Shown: positions 14,260-28,800 of the stretch, piece by piece | Position numbering within the stretch: position 1 is the first letter of the stretch | Layout: each line of letters opens with the position of its first letter | Origin: Zerene cesonia | Taxonomy: Eukaryota; Arthropoda; Insecta; Lepidoptera; Pieridae | DNA length: 64,000 bases | Reading direction: 5' to 3' | Assembly: GCF_012273895.1 (NCBI RefSeq) | Contig: NW_024045135.1 | Span: forward strand, 186,001 to 250,000 | Translations under genes and position numbers: made by a program | Notes under the pieces: generated by a model | Database searches by the model: none | Told to the model about the DNA's origin: nothing | The model's input: the letters and a program-made list of their open reading frames with translations, nothing else

Positions 14260-14458
14260 TCCTACTAATATTATAAATGCGAAAGTTTGTAAGGATGTGT
14301 GTGTGTTTGTTACTCTTTCACGCAAAAGCTACTGAACCATTGCAATGAAATTTGTTATGTAGACAGCTGGACAACTAGAATAACATATAGGCAACTTTTC
14401 ATCCCGATATTCTTACAGGATACCGACTTACGAGGGTGAAACCGCGGGGAGCAGCTAG
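14260..14458 (+). mobile_element. Helitron-like non-autonomous element, family 1
   Basis: A complete copy from TCCTACTAATATTATAAATG to GGAGCAGCTAG, followed by T. It closely matches the copies at 7013-7212 and 24798-24988 along the whole length. Confidence 0.75.
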
Positions 14459-16144
14459 TAGCTAGCTATATACTTTCGAAAATAAAAGAGTCTTACATGC
14501 ATGTTATTCTTTTTATACCTATGAATGATTGTAAGAGAAGTAATAAAATGGAAACATTGCCATATGTGAACTATTATTATATTTCTTACTATATTATTAT
14601 ATTTCTTGGAAATTGTATACTTCATATTCCATTAAATATGAACAACGCACTTACTACACTAAAAAAAATATTATGAAGATGTTATAATTGTCTGTCAAAA
14701 ATAACGAACATATATAATTTAATATCAGCTCAATAGAAAAAAGTAAAAAACTGCCTCGAGTGCGTGCTAAATTTAATTTCTCAAAGGAGGAATAGTTTAC
14801 CGAGTGTATATGATACCATATATTGCTATTGTATTCTTAAACAACATTTTTCTTAAATGAAAAATATAGCAAAGAAACGTGAACATATTTAACTTTATAT
14901 ACCAGGTTCATGTTCATTGTATTATGATTATTCAGGTATTCTCTCAGAAAATTAACATTTAATTATATTTTTAATTACGTTATATTTTTTTAAACATACT
15001 TAACAATCGATATTAACACAAAAAGTCCGTAGATCCGTAACAGGATACTATAATTTAAACCATCACATTTGACAAGTTCTTAAATATTTCGTTGTCTGTA
15101 TTTTCGACTTTGACGCGTAGACTATAAAGTTCGTTCTACACCGCTTAAATAAAGGGGGATCTACACGTGCGTAACCTGCACGTGCATCTTGCATGCACCC
15201 GCTCAACATCTGCTGTGGGTTCACTGCTCCGTCTGAGACCCTTCACTTGATAAGTGATGATATAATTGCGTACATTAAGATAGGGGATACTTCTTCAAAC
15301 TATAAATCAGGATTTTATATCACATAACAAAGGAAACTTGATGAGTTTTTATCCATTAAGTTGATACGTTTATATCGCAGCTATTTATCGGATTCTGTTA
15401 AGCCATAGAGTAAATTTTCGTTTATTCGAATTTCCGACTGTAAAATCAGTTGAAATAAATACGAAATCCCTTTTTTTAAACAATAGATCAAACATGATCA
15501 AAGCGCACAAAGGAAAAAAAATTGCTGTAGTAGATGCAAAGAGTATTCACAAAAATGTCATATGAATAGTAACAAAATATTAATCAGACTGGCCGGACAT
15601 AGTAAAACAAAATGAGGGTTAATTTTAGAAACAAAAGAATTTACTTTTTGTTTTCTGTGCCTACATACAAGAAAATTTAAATAATACTTTAATAGTTGGT
15701 ATATTACGTAGATAATAAGTTAGTGTCGCGATGCAAATTACAAGAATAAAAACTTTTACGTAAGTGTATTTTTGAATTGTTTTATTTGGCAATTTTTTTT
15801 TTAATTTCAAAAAACGAGTCATTAATATAAAGTTACTTTTATATTATTTTAAATTCTCGATGTAAAGTTTATCTTGAATTTTTTTTTTCTTAACCAACAA
15901 TTCACCCCAGTATTGCGACATAATAACTTTTTAATAAGTACTATTTGAAAAAAAAAAATTTTTTTATTCTTAATAGCGTAATTATCCTTAATGGTATACC
16001 ATCATAACATATTGACAATCAATGATATGACTATGAAAACCGCATATTTCCTGATAAGTATCCTTCTCAATACACGCCACAGTCCACAACCTATCACATA
16101 GATATAACAGAGAAATTACGCTTACAGAGCATTTTATTTTATAA

Positions 16145-16384
16145 CTAGCTTCTGCCCGCGGCTTCGCGTGCGTTAAATTTAATAGATATAAAACTAAAGC
16201 AGTACGTGTAATTTACTAGATATACACATATACACCTTCCCCTTGAATCACCCCATCGCCAACGATAATCTATCGATAAACGCCATCAATATCCGTTACG
16301 TAGTTTTCAAGATTTCAGCATTTTTAAGGAGGTAGGGACAGACAGAGCCAGCTACTTTGTTTTATACTATGCTTACGCTTAGTG
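16145..16384 (-). mobile_element. Helitron-like non-autonomous element, family 3
   Basis: It opens with CTAGCTTCTGCCCGCGGCTT (the reverse complement of a CTAG end preceded by a GC hairpin) and closes with TACTATGCTTACGCTTAGTGA. Internal blocks include CCCCTTGAATCACCCCATCG and GGGACAGACAGAGCCAGCTA. Diverged relatives may lie at 24230-24505 and 50388-50568. It is non-coding. Confidence 0.55.
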
Positions 16385-17416
16385 ATTTAATGTATTTTAT
16401 AAAAGCATCGAGTACGTAGTTTATATCGTTCTGAGCCAAATGATAGATGCTGCGATTCAAGGAAAACCTAACGGGTGTTTATTTAAGTTAATACAATTTT
16501 TGCTGCAAACAAAAATATGGAGCTGTCAGTCGTTTTGCATATTTAACATATTTAAGGGCGAAAACTTGTAAAAAAATGTACAAAGAAGTTGCGTTACGTT
16601 ACGTTCTTACGTTATGACATATTATTCATAGCGTAAGAACTCAGGGAAAGAGCGATATTTATTTTCTTCTTTTTTTATCTTAAAATTTCTTTATATGTAC
16701 GCTTTTAGAACAGCTCTGAGTTCCTATATACCAAGGCTGTATAATTCTCTGTACAAGGGATTAAACTAAGGAACTCTTCAATCCAGCACTTACGCGCTAT
16801 ATATACATACGAGAATACATACGCGAAGCGCAATGTTTTCAATATTTTTAATCATTGCAATATTTTATCTATACATAAGAGATTACCAATACTCAAAAAT
16901 AAAACCATGAAAGGCCATTTCCAGATTTTTATTACAGAGACAAGTGAAGCAGACGGTAATTTCGTTACGTGGAAGTACAATAATATTTTATTGTTGTTGG
17001 CTCGTAGCGGCGATAAATAGCAACCCAGGTAAAATTCCATTGAACCCGGCAAGTATTGTCGAGTTCTCTTTCAATATAATTGTCGCATTGAAAAACTATT
17101 GAAAGCACACGAGGTGTGTGTATAGTGAAGTCTATGGCAGGTGTGTTGAAGCGTGAATAATCTTTGTTTAAACTATTTGTGCCTCGTGTTTTTATCCACA
17201 TCTTCATTGACTTTATATGTATAGCCTATGGTCTTCCTCCATAAATGTCCTATGTATTTATCAAACTGGACCAATAATTCCTACCGTTCAAACAAACAAA
17301 CTTTATACAAAGTGAAGGTAATAAAAATATTGCGGATTACCTTGAATAATGAAACATTTATCATGCTTCATGCGCAAATCTTTGCAAGTTTTATACAGAT
17401 AACAACGTAAGCATCT

Positions 17417-17618
17417 TCTCTATATATATATATAATTCTCGTGTCACAATGTTAGTTACCATAATTCTCTGAAAGCCCTGGACCGATTTTCATGAAATTT
17501 TCTGTGCATATCATTCATCATTCTGTGCATAATCTAGGTTTGAGAATCGGCCATCATCTATATTTCATAGCGCTAAATTATAAGAGTAAGGCAGAACAGC
17601 GTTTGCCAGGTCGGCTAG
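17417..17618 (+). mobile_element. Helitron-like non-autonomous element, family 2
   Basis: It starts TCTCTATATATATA, includes TTCTCGTGTCACAATGTTAG, GGACCGATTTTCATGAAATT and GAGTAAGGCAGAACAGCGTT, and ends GTCGGCTAG|T. An extra ~20-bp internal duplication lies near 17510 (TCATTC and CTGTGCATA repeated). Confidence 0.65.
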
Positions 17619-18065
17619 TATACTATAATAATAAACGACGAAATAAGCGAGACATTGAAAAATGTAATATACCTACCTCGAAAATAGTACAATTCGTAAC
17701 TAACTGTGTTCTGCGTTTACACGACCGGCAACACAAAGCCAGGTTAATATTTGTAGCACTGCAGTTTGCTACCCGTTGTCAAAGTTGGATACAACCTAGC
17801 TATAAATAAGGATGTACCTGCACTAACGTACTTTTAAAGGAAAAGATAAAATGAAGTAGACAGGTACACTCGAGGGGGCAAGAACTCGTTGACTTTCGTC
17901 TCCTTTTTTTTCATTTTTAGACACGGAATGTCCTCTGTGTACTAGACTGGAGGGAAACTGGGAACACTCTAATACAATTGTTGGCAGTAAACTTCCTTGT
18001 TATGTTTGCCAAATATGTACAAGTTCATTTCAAAGACCATAGGTTTAATTTACTGCGTCATTAAA

Positions 18066-18135
18066 ATTTGTCATCATTATCAGCCCATTTGTTTTCACTG
18101 CGCGGACTCAGGCGTCTCAGGTTTGAAGGTCTCCT
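18066..18135 (-). repeat. Fragment of tRNA-derived SINE, family S2
   Basis: The block TCATCATTATCAGCCCATTT, then CACTGC, then CAGGCGTCTCAGG-like parallels the 3' part of the full copy at 41800-42099. Only this end is left, and it is diverged. Confidence 0.35.
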
Positions 18136-21100
18136 TATTTTATGGGCATATACAATAACTTTATGATATAAAAAGACAAGGCAGAAGGGACGAATTTAAA
18201 GGATACATCCCCAAAACGAAGAGTTCTAGAATTATTAGTATTTTTACTATCTGGAGTATAATGGTAGATTTGCTTGCATTAATATTTTGTAAAGATGCAT
18301 AGACATGTCTACGACAAAGGTGTAGAATGAATTTTTAAACATTATGGTATCACGATTAATATTTAAGGATTCTATTGAATATTATTATTAAAGAGTATCT
18401 TAATATTTCATTCCATTCATTTGAAACAAAATGTATCGCTTAAAGTTTGAACAAAGGGAATATTATAATGAGAAAGGTATAAAACCCTGACGTGGATAGA
18501 AAAAGGTAAGTGATATTAGAGGCCTTCAGGGATTAGATACCCTTAGCCCTTGCGTCGTTCTGTTATTCTTATCATGAAGTTTTCCGTGAATAACAATGTA
18601 TTGTGTATATTAAAAATATTAGAAGCTCGGTATTTAAAAAATAAACCTTAAAAATTATACATGGACATTTGAAAAAGAAACACAATTAATGTTTTCACTA
18701 AACTATTTGTTTTCAATATCAGATGATATTTAGAAGATTTTAGAATATCAGAAAAAAAGTTATTTAAAAATCGAACATAATCTATCAATATTAAACTATT
18801 AAAATCTTATCGAAACTTTATTTTAAAAAAGGCTTATACAACAATATTTTCTTACTTATATACTAGTATTGTTATTAAATGAAATAGCAGGACAGTACGT
18901 TACGTTAAATATTTTTGGTATACTTGACTTACATATTTTTGAACAACTTATTTGTAATTTATTCCTTTTAGCTTTAACCTTATCCTTCAATATAATAAAG
19001 CGTGTTTTAATACAAAATTTACTAACCTATTTACTAAAAAACTCGATGTACGTGTAGGTATAGAGCCAGCAACTAGATTCGTAGAGATATTGTCATAAAA
19101 TGCAAAGTCAAACAGTTTTCAAACGATACAACTACATGACATGGAATTCCTTTATATTCAAAAATACAGCACAGATCGCATTCAAGCACCATAAAGCCTA
19201 GACTCAATAGGGAAAGCAGGTATTGTGAGTACTTGCACAAGAGTTTCTCGCTAAACGCAAAGCTTTTAACCCTCCTCCAATACGATTGTTATACTAATTA
19301 TTCTAGGAAATGGGAATAGAATAAATCAGAGAATTAATTGGCAACACTTAGCTTAGACGTCAGTTGTGCTCCCTAATTGTGTTGCCAGTAACAATAATAT
19401 TTGCATGTATTCCACACTGTGGTTGTTACCGAAACTTGGTGTTTGCTTGTTTACTATTACATTATTATTATGCAGTGTATTTCCCTGGAGGGTGTATTAT
19501 AGTTGCTGTACCAAATCTATTATATTATATATATTATCTTAGAAATCTATTTTACTTGTGTGTTCAGCTAAATAAGTTTAATTTATTTCAATTTATAATA
19601 TTAACAATGGATTTTGAACGTTTAAACTATAAACCTCATTTTAAGCTATTCAATACAAGCATTTTAACTTTTCAGAATTTCTGCTTTTTTATCCAACGTC
19701 TAAAAATACGGGAACAATTGCTTCCCATCAAGATAACATCGACGTAAGAGATGCAACGTAAGTGTTTGTGAAAGCCTTTAGACACTTTAAGCACAAACTA
19801 GAGGCTGCATATTGGAAGGCCCTTAGCAGAAGTGCGGGAAGGACCTGAGGTAGCAGTGTGGACGTTTTTATTCTAAGATTTTCTTTAAAGCACCATTTTG
19901 TTTGGATATTGTAGAAAAGTTCGTAATTAAATTGTGAGCGTTTACGTCATTGTTTAATTATCTTTCGAGTGTTTTAATCAAATGGAAAAGCATTGCATTC
20001 AATTGAGACATTAGGGCATTGCATATCAACATAGATAAGTATTTTTTTTAATTTAGTAACAACCTTGTTGGAGTTAAGAAGTTTATTTACAGCTTTTATT
20101 TCTTTATCAGAAAAGTTAAAGGTTAGGTTTTATATGTTATTTAATTTCAATTTCAAATTTTCACAATTCCCATAGTAATTGTGTTGATATATTGCTAATA
20201 TTAAGACTATTACTGTTTTCGATACACGATTTTATATCAATGGAACAAAAGCCACCGTTATTATTAATACTATGTTTAAATATAACCGATACCGACCGGT
20301 TACACTGCGACCAGTTTTAAATGCAAGTTTTATTTTTAACGAGACGCCATCCAATATTCATCGGTAATTGTTTAAAAACACGATGTTCAATGAAAGTAAA
20401 CGAATATATCGATTGATTCAGAGAAAATATTCGTCAATGAATTCATAATTTATTCAGTTTCAAGGCGTCACAGTTTAAAAAAAAGAATCTATGCAATTTC
20501 AATATACTGTATTTTATGAAGCTATGACTGATAGGTTCTTTTAAATTTGTCTCTCTATCTCTATTTTTCTAAATGCTAGAAGAAAGTATTTTCTACCGAT
20601 GAACTAAATTTAAGAGAAAGAGAGAGGAAGAAGATAGGGAATAAATAACAATAAAATTAGAAATATTGGATAGCTAACCTCCATATTTTAATAATAAAAT
20701 ATATATAACCTTGAATAAGTATGTAAGTCAAATGACGTAAAATAACATTTCTGTCCCTTTATCTAAAAGCAGCAAGGAGTATTACTTTCGAAAACAATGT
20801 TTCATGTGACAAGAAAGTATTAACAATGATAATTAATCTTCTTGCGTGGGCCGGAGTCGCAACACTTAAGCTTATTACGTTACAAAGCTAAACGGAGAGA
20901 AAGGGGAAAAGTGATGGAAAACAATAATATCGCTAACAGGCTATTTAAGGAAAAGCTACTTTATTTCAAGCACATAGAACACATTAAATACACAACTCCA
21001 AATGAACACTATCGGCTGTACGAGCCCGTGCCTCAGTTGTTAGTATACATGAATAAAATGTTTATTTAACTGTACTGTTAACACATATAGTGCTAATAGG

Positions 21101-22830
21101 TTACCTAGCACTGAATGTTATAATATTTTTGTGTTTCGCATTTTATATGTTAATTTTTAGAACTGAAAACAAATAAAAATAAAAAGTACAGTAGGTAAGG
21201 GAGATAGATACATTCAAAAAATAATTATAGCATATGTAATATTTATACTTATAATTGTTCAATTGTTTTTGAATGAACGAACTAGTTTTACACGAACTAT
21301 AAAATTTTATTATTTATTTATAATATATTTACTAAATATTCGTTCTAAGAGTAATAAAACATAAGAAGTTATCTGATAAACACCATAAATTTTTTAACAA
21401 AGAGTATACGTAATATGTATATACAAAAAATTCAAAGCAACGTAATATTGTTTTTATATTTATGACAATCCTGAGATTATCTCATTTCACGTTTTATTTA
21501 CACTAAACTCGCAATGGAAAATATTGAAAGCAAATATTTTACTTTGATAACAGAATCTGAGACGTGTGGACATGTTTACATTTATTTATCGACAGTCACA
21601 AATATTTGGGGGTGTAGCTCGGCTCTAGTTTGATAAAATTTCTATTAAAAATGCAATGTTACGCGAGTTCTTTTTTCAAATTAAATTTATGTTGTGAACT
21701 CAATATGCGTGTGCGATTAACGGAAAAACGTAGCGTATCACGAATTTCATACTAACACAGACAATATAATACTCTATATTACATTTTATATGCAGATAAT
21801 TACAGCTTTATAAAACATTATAAATCTGAGCTTAACTGCTTTCTATTAACACTTTCATTGTCATTTATTTAAAATCTAAATTCATATAACCAATAAAAAC
21901 CGACAAAGTCGATTATTTTGAAGTTTCGACCTACATCTTTGATACATAAAAATTATTTAAAATAACGGTTAAGCACTGAATATTTAAAATTTAATATTAT
22001 ATCTGTACAATTTAAAAAGCAAAAAACGACATCCACGTGCGAGAGTCGAAACGAAAATTTGAAATTTTTAACGAGTGCAACTTTTAATAATGATTTAGCG
22101 CTGTTCATTTTTATACCAACTGTAAACATTAATTCGCTATTTTTTTATGTGTTCGTTAGTGTATAGTCCTTTCAATAAAAATTCGAACGTTATTTTTGTT
22201 TGTACGTTTATCTTTCTCGTCGCATCGAAGTCGCTGATTGCGGTATGCTTTTGAAAAGATTTATGTTTGGTCTACGTGAAAGTCAAGTTAAGAATAAACC
22301 AAAAATTTGTTCCATAAATATTTCTGATGGATGTACTAATAACACTTGCAATATGAAATATTATTATTTCATTTTCTAAAGACCGGTTTGATGACTTAAT
22401 GGAATGGAAGTGAAACTTGGAACACAAACCTTATTACAGGGTCCCTCATTTGAATACATTACGTATAATATACATTCCTTATTTACTGTACAATATACTT
22501 AATGGACTATAATGAATAATACACAATGGATGTAGGTGTTATTCAGTTATTATAAAATAGATTAGAAGATTCATATTTTCTCTGTATATAATATTCATAT
22601 TCTCCAAGCTAAAAATATCTATAAAGCTAAGGATCTTCGAACGCGGTATGTTTGAAGATACTTTAAAAAAGCAGTGCCCTTTCCCTAAAATTTTAACACA
22701 GATAATATAGTTAATTATTATCTTTACCAAGTTCCCGCCATAAAAATGCATAATCAACACAGGCAAAGATTTTCCAACATACAGCCGTAATATAAAGACA
22801 GTACACACAAATTTAAAGGTTCCTACTCAC

Positions 22831-25800
22831 CCATAAATAGCCGCAGCACCTGCAATAGCGCCGCCACACTGCGCAGCAACATACAGCGCGGCGCGGAGCG
22901 GCGACACGCGACGACGCACACAGAGAGCGGCAGATACCGCCGGGTTCACGTGTGCACCTGGTTCGATACGTCATTCTTAAAAAAATATTGTGGTAGGTAG
23001 TGTACTGCTGGTTGCAAAACTTCAACTTAAAAAGTTAAAAATAAAGCACCCATTTGATGGCTATTGACGAATTCCACTATACATACATATATAAATTGTA
23101 AACATATTTACTTATATTTGAAAATTAATGTAAATTTTCCCCATGGATTGATTGATGATTTAAGGACAAAACAAGCGTATTATTAAAATAAGATTAGGAG
23201 TGTAATAAGACATTATGTTACTACTAACGTTTCAGATGAACATGGGCGTTAGCTTACTTTCCGAGTTAAAGTATCTATAAATTTCATCGTGATCCTATTT
23301 CTCATAAAATAATTTTTGGTGTATTTTATTATTGATTATGTCAACATTGTTCACAACAGAAACTCCTCCAAGAGTTTCTTCGACAGAATTTGATGTGTAC
23401 AAAACTGCCAAAGTAGGTACCTGAACCCTGTCGGCTGTCAGAGACGTCTGATTAAGACTAAAGTTTAGATTTCCCGCCAAAGAAGTGTAGGTTATATGCT
23501 TAAGCATTGCATAATTAATGTTTCAGTCTTGTTAGAGGTATATGAAAATTTTATAAAAGGAAGCTACAGCAGAATATAATTTCACGCTAAATGTTAGGCA
23601 ATTACGTACAAAATGCATTCCATTTGCATACGTTTGCACTGCGTTGTTAGTTACTCGAATTAATTTAAATATTTCACGAAATGTTTTCTGTTGGATTAGT
23701 TTTTTTATTCGTTGTTTGGCGGCAAAGTGCAATATTGTAGTGTTGCCAGCATCGGTTTATTATTATCACCGTCCAAAACACCATGATATGGTAATAGATA
23801 AGGGATTGAAAATATTTAAAAAATTTGTAAGAGTATTTCCTTATATCATACTGTAAATAAAATGTACTATGAAAAGACTTTTAAAAGGAAAACCTTTTTT
23901 GACAAAACGAAATTTGGCAAGCCCGTGCATACGAGACTGCAATAATCCATCCAAATGGAGTACAAAATGTAAAAGAGTTATAGGTGGTGTTAAGAATGTT
24001 TGCTTGTACGGTGCATGCATAATGAGAATTTGTATGTTTATCTTCAAGCAGGTAACACTGGCAAAAGTATTTTCACCAGGCACCTCAGGGCAAATACTGT
24101 CTAGGTAATGTACTAAAAATTAATAAGAGACAAATTGACTGAATTGATTTTAGTATTTCTTATCCTACAAAATTTCATAAAAAATGCAGATTTGTATGCT
24201 AAAGTTTAAATTTTTGCCTTCGCGTGGATTTAGCTTTCCGCCGCGGGTTCGCCTGCATAGTTAAAAAATAGATAGATATAAATTCCAATGCTATAAAACT
24301 AAAAATTAAATAGATGGACTCTCTCCTCTTCGTGTGTAGTTCTCGTTTCCGTGGTGTAAGGACATAAACGGGTAGTTTTATCATTTGTTCTTTCTCGGAA
24401 ACTATCTTTGTATCTATATTTCTCACATCAAATTTTGTACAAATCAGTTAAGTGGTTTAATAGACATTCGGAGTTACTTTTGCATTTACAATATAAGTAA
24501 GGATGATTACGTCTGAAATATCGCAAATGAATATCATGACTAATAAAATTAAGCAGGCATTTTTAATAACAATCAATTCGGTACGTTCGGAAATTTATAT
24601 CGCATATATCCCATTCACTGTTGCGAAAATGAGGCATTTATGCGTTCATAAACGTTTCATATTTCAGGATGATCGAATTTAAAATCAATTCTCTTTTAAA
24701 ATGGTGCATAGTTTCATAATTTTGCGTGCCTCTCTCAGCGTTCAGTCCGAATAGCAGAATGTTGTTTATTATTAAAATTATTCATAGCTAATATCCTTCC
24801 TACTAATATTATAAATGCGTTTGTAAGGATGTGTGTATGTTTGTTGTTCTTTCACGCAAAAACTACTGAAACGATTGAAATTTGGTGCGTAGACAGCTGG
24901 ACAACTGGAATAACATATAGGCAACTTTTTATCTCGATATTCTTATGGAATACGGACTTACGCGGGCGAAACCGCGGGGCGCAGCTAGTTATTTATATTT
25001 ATACTAGTTGTCCCGGCAAACGCCGTTATCCATTACTTTTATCAGCCGATTCTCAGACCTACCAATACCGATATACACACAAAATTTCATGAGAATTGGT
25101 CTAACCGTTTTGGAGGATTATGGTAACTAACATTGTGACAGGAGAATTTTATACATAGAGATTTTTATAATCTGTATTCGAACCACAAATTAAATCAACG
25201 AAGTCAACAAAGATCACATAGGTTTTATATTTCCTTAAATAAAAATCGATTAGACGATTCCATTTGATATACCTATTTGGCCACAGCCAGTCATGCATAT
25301 TCTGTTCAATTTCAAATATTAGTTAAGTATTGGATAGCTGCCAAACTGACATTAAAATAGATCGTTGACAAGAAACCATTGACTGCGTTGCACAAACTAA
25401 ACCGCAACAAACTGTGTATGTGTGTCACTCGATCAAGCAAGAACAACTATTGTTTATATATTTATCAAACTATGTGATATTGAATTCGTAGCGACGTTGT
25501 TTAATACACAAGTAGGTTTGATCCTAATGAGCCATTTTTTTAATTCTAGGAATAGAGAGTACAAATGCCCTGGACCTTAAGAAAATATTTCTTTTGTTTC
25601 GAAAACCAAATAAGGAGGATCTGGTGTCACAAGGGTCACTCAATCTACATTTTATTTGCAAAATATAAATAAATCTGTTGAAATTTGAAAACATTTTTAT
25701 TAAATAATTTATAATATGAAATAATGAAAATAAAACAAATAAATATCGAAATTATATAAACACTAAAGCAACTTTATTTATACGTTTACCTTTTTAACCC

Positions 25801-28800
25801 CTACTAAAGTAAGAAGAAATATTTCTGTTACAATAACTGAATAACAATGACAGGTATTTATTACGTTAGGGCAGAGCGCCGTCGGGAGTAACAAAATGCC
25901 AGCAAAATGAAATCTTTCCCCCCCAATAAAACTGTCGTGGCGGGAATTCGTCATCTCACAATAAGGAAATTATGTGAGACGCATGCAATGAATTTAGTGC
26001 GAAGCTAAGAATATTGTTTCGAGAAAAGAAGACAGACATAGACATAGACATTTTTAGTCAATCGATAGCGAAGTTCCGATCTGCAATTATTAAGTCAATA
26101 GCCGGTAATTAATTTTCAATTTGTATTATATAATTTTAATTTAACTAATGTATCATACAAAGTTTTTATTTTGTTAATTCTTTAATATTATTTTTTTTTC
26201 TATCACACTTGACGTTAACGTGAATGTTGTAATTTCCTGTAATTGAAGGTGAAGGTGGAAGTAATCTATGAATGTGGCAGGCTATTCGAAAATGTGAACT
26301 GTGTCCTTTGTTGGAAATTCATTATTAATAAATAAATAAAAGGATAAATAGGTATGCATAGTGATTATTTAACAAAAATCTAATCCGCTTTCAAATGTGT
26401 CAGAAATAAACCGAATTTAAATGGAACGTGGAAGGCGCTTTAAAAAAAATGAATCATCAATATCTGTAGTACAGAAAGTTCTGAGTTAACATACACAAAT
26501 AAATGAAATGAGAAACTCGTTGTTTTATCTTTATTGGTTGATAGGTTACAATTTTCGTCTGTGTTTTATAATTTAAAATAACATGTCAATTTAATATTCT
26601 TATAAACAAAGGTAAAAACTTTCATAGTATTATGTTATCTGTGGTAAACGTATGTTAGAAAATATGCATTATTTTTTAAGTAAAATGTTGTGTTAAAAAA
26701 AATGTACTTCCCACATACGTTATAGTAGAGAATCCCTTACATTATCGATCAGTTCATAATAGCCAATCTCAAAATAGGGATGTTGACCCATTAAGGCAAA
26801 TTAGAGCGACATCCGACTGTATAAATTTAAAGATTTATTACCGCCCTGCTATTATTCTTCAAGTTCAAAATTAGACCTCGATTGTTAGAGCTTTAGGGAC
26901 GCGTTGACGATTTAATATAATTTAAAATGTCATTGTTCCATCCATCGCGATCGCCGTTATTAATATGACGAGGGGATGAAAGGGTGAAGGGTAACACGTG
27001 TGATGTGGCCTTAAAATAATATTTATTGAATATGGCAACGTTATAATTTTGGGGCCGTTTCAATGACCGTATAAAGCCACAGAGCGCCTACAAGAAGCTA
27101 CAATACTATCAAAACAAATATTCTGACTAAAATATATTTTTTAACAATTAGCCCATATGATCTGACACTAAAAATTAACAGTAATACCTTCAATGATAAT
27201 ATGTTTTTTTTGTGCAAGATTTTTTCTTTTTATTTCGCTTGCTTTGTATAAAAATATTATGCAAATTTATATCTCCCTTGCTTGTAGTTTTAGCTAACGT
27301 GAAAGTAGATACTTTGCGTATTTCAAAGTTTATCCTTGCATGCTTTGTTTATACTTAAACCTTGCATTTATTGAAATGAATACCTACACATCAAAAACAT
27401 TAAAATAGCATAGAAAAAAATCTAATTTTAAAGCATTATTTAAAATTCCAAAATGACTTAAAAGATACAGATAATAATGACATTATCTTTATGGACATTT
27501 TTTTTTGTACAGAAATCGTGCATGCTTGGTTATGTCGGATATAGCCCCACTATGTTCCGTCGAGCCGTTTTAGTGAAGCTACGAGAGCTGATTAGTATTC
27601 GTCCACGACCCCCTCGGCGGTATCGCCTGATGATAACCGAATTGCCATCGCCTATATACATGAGCAGAGAAAAAGCTTCTGAAAATACATCACCCACTTT
27701 TAAGAGATAAGTATAAGGGAAGGATAAATAATGGGGAAAAAGGAATAGACTGGGAAGGATGGCAAAAAAGGAAACCTGCCGTGGGCTTCCCCACTCATCC
27801 CACGAATTGCAACATTCGCATGTTGCTGCTGATTCGCATTTGCGAGCTGGCACAATTCGTGCCGAAGCATGCTCGACTCCCACATTTATAAAAAACATGT
27901 CCCCTCTGAGAATTCAGATAGTGCTGTATTAAAACGAAGTTTAATTCCACTCTAACAACCTTGCTGTAAAGTGTTTTAATCTTATCAAATTAAACAGGTC
28001 ACAGGGCACTATCGAATAATTTATAAATTAGTTCACTGGTTGAGAAATTCAATTTCCAAAGCAATTTCGTAACCAATATAACTTCGGACGAAAGTGAGAA
28101 CACCTGGCCAGTTTAGCAGGTAGAAACATGTGACGCCAACAAAATATTATTATTATCAATTATCAATATATTATGCATTTCTGACTACCAGCTTTTCACA
28201 TAAAATCCATATGCATAAACAAATAAAGTTTGGATATTTTAATAAAAGGACGATGACAGGTGACTTTACCCTACTTGGAAGATTTTGTTGCTACAGAAAT
28301 AATGTACTTTTTGCAATACCTATAGGCAAATTAACGTCACGTATGTTTATATATCATATGAGATAAAGAATAGTATTTTTTTCTTATTATAATATTGAAT
28401 GAACATTTACAAATTAATTCACTAGCTCTGCTCAAATTGAAAAAAAAAAACCTTATATTCATGTGTTAAATGAGACCGTCGCGTATTTTATTTTAAATAA
28501 ATCCTATTTAAAGTAAGGCTTCCACATCAAAGCTTCGGTGCTTAATCATGTGTTAACTTCTCTAAAACATAACTTCATACGAACCCAATAAGGCAAGTTC
28601 TTATCTCATAAATTTCTAAAAAACAACATAGGTTTATTCGTATAAATCTCTATCCTCTTTTATGAATACTTATACCACCTTTTTTAATCTCATTTTTTCT
28701 TTTTAAAAGCATTTATAGTTCTTACCGGATATATGAGCGAAACATAAAGTCAATGTAGCGATAGCACAGCCGGAAGCGAGAGCCGTCGAGAGCAGCACAG

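Larger units (their letters stand above)
1..22830. other. Gene-free AT-rich stretch, probable bib intron 2
   Basis: I find no exon with protein similarity here on either strand. The open frames present are short, low-complexity and AT-driven. The stretch lies downstream, in the sense direction, of the second bib exon, which ends in a good splice donor. It is therefore probably bib intron 2, or intron plus later exons lost in the gap at 10963-11962. I looked for the second aquaporin Asn-Pro-Ala box on the minus strand and did not find it. The visible content is dispersed SINE-like and Helitron-like copies, listed separately, in otherwise featureless AT-rich DNA. Confidence 0.6.
22958..28725 (-). 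other. bib: bib intron 1
   Basis: This is a 5.77-kb intron with donor CCG|GTAAGAAC and acceptor AG|GTGCACA on the minus strand. It contains the Helitron-like pair 24798-25160, a degenerate repeat at 24230-24505 and an S1 SINE-like copy at 27600-27884. The rest is AT-rich with no supported exon. Long first introns of developmental genes often carry enhancers, but I see no motif cluster I could defend. Confidence 0.75.

Noticed and set aside
15150..15240. Nested CACGTG/TGCATG palindromic motifs (CACGTGCGTAACCTGCACGTG)
   Set aside because: Suggestive of E-box-type sites, but isolated in repeat-like sequence with no nearby promoter.
22813..23025. Cys/Arg-rich 70-codon minus-strand frame
   Set aside because: It is the wrong frame over bib exon 2; the correct frame gives AHVNPAVSAAL and joins exon 1 in phase.
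27477..27898. Frames of 77 and 122 codons on opposite strands in bib intron 1
   Set aside because: They lie on an S1 SINE-like repeat and have no protein similarity that I recognise.
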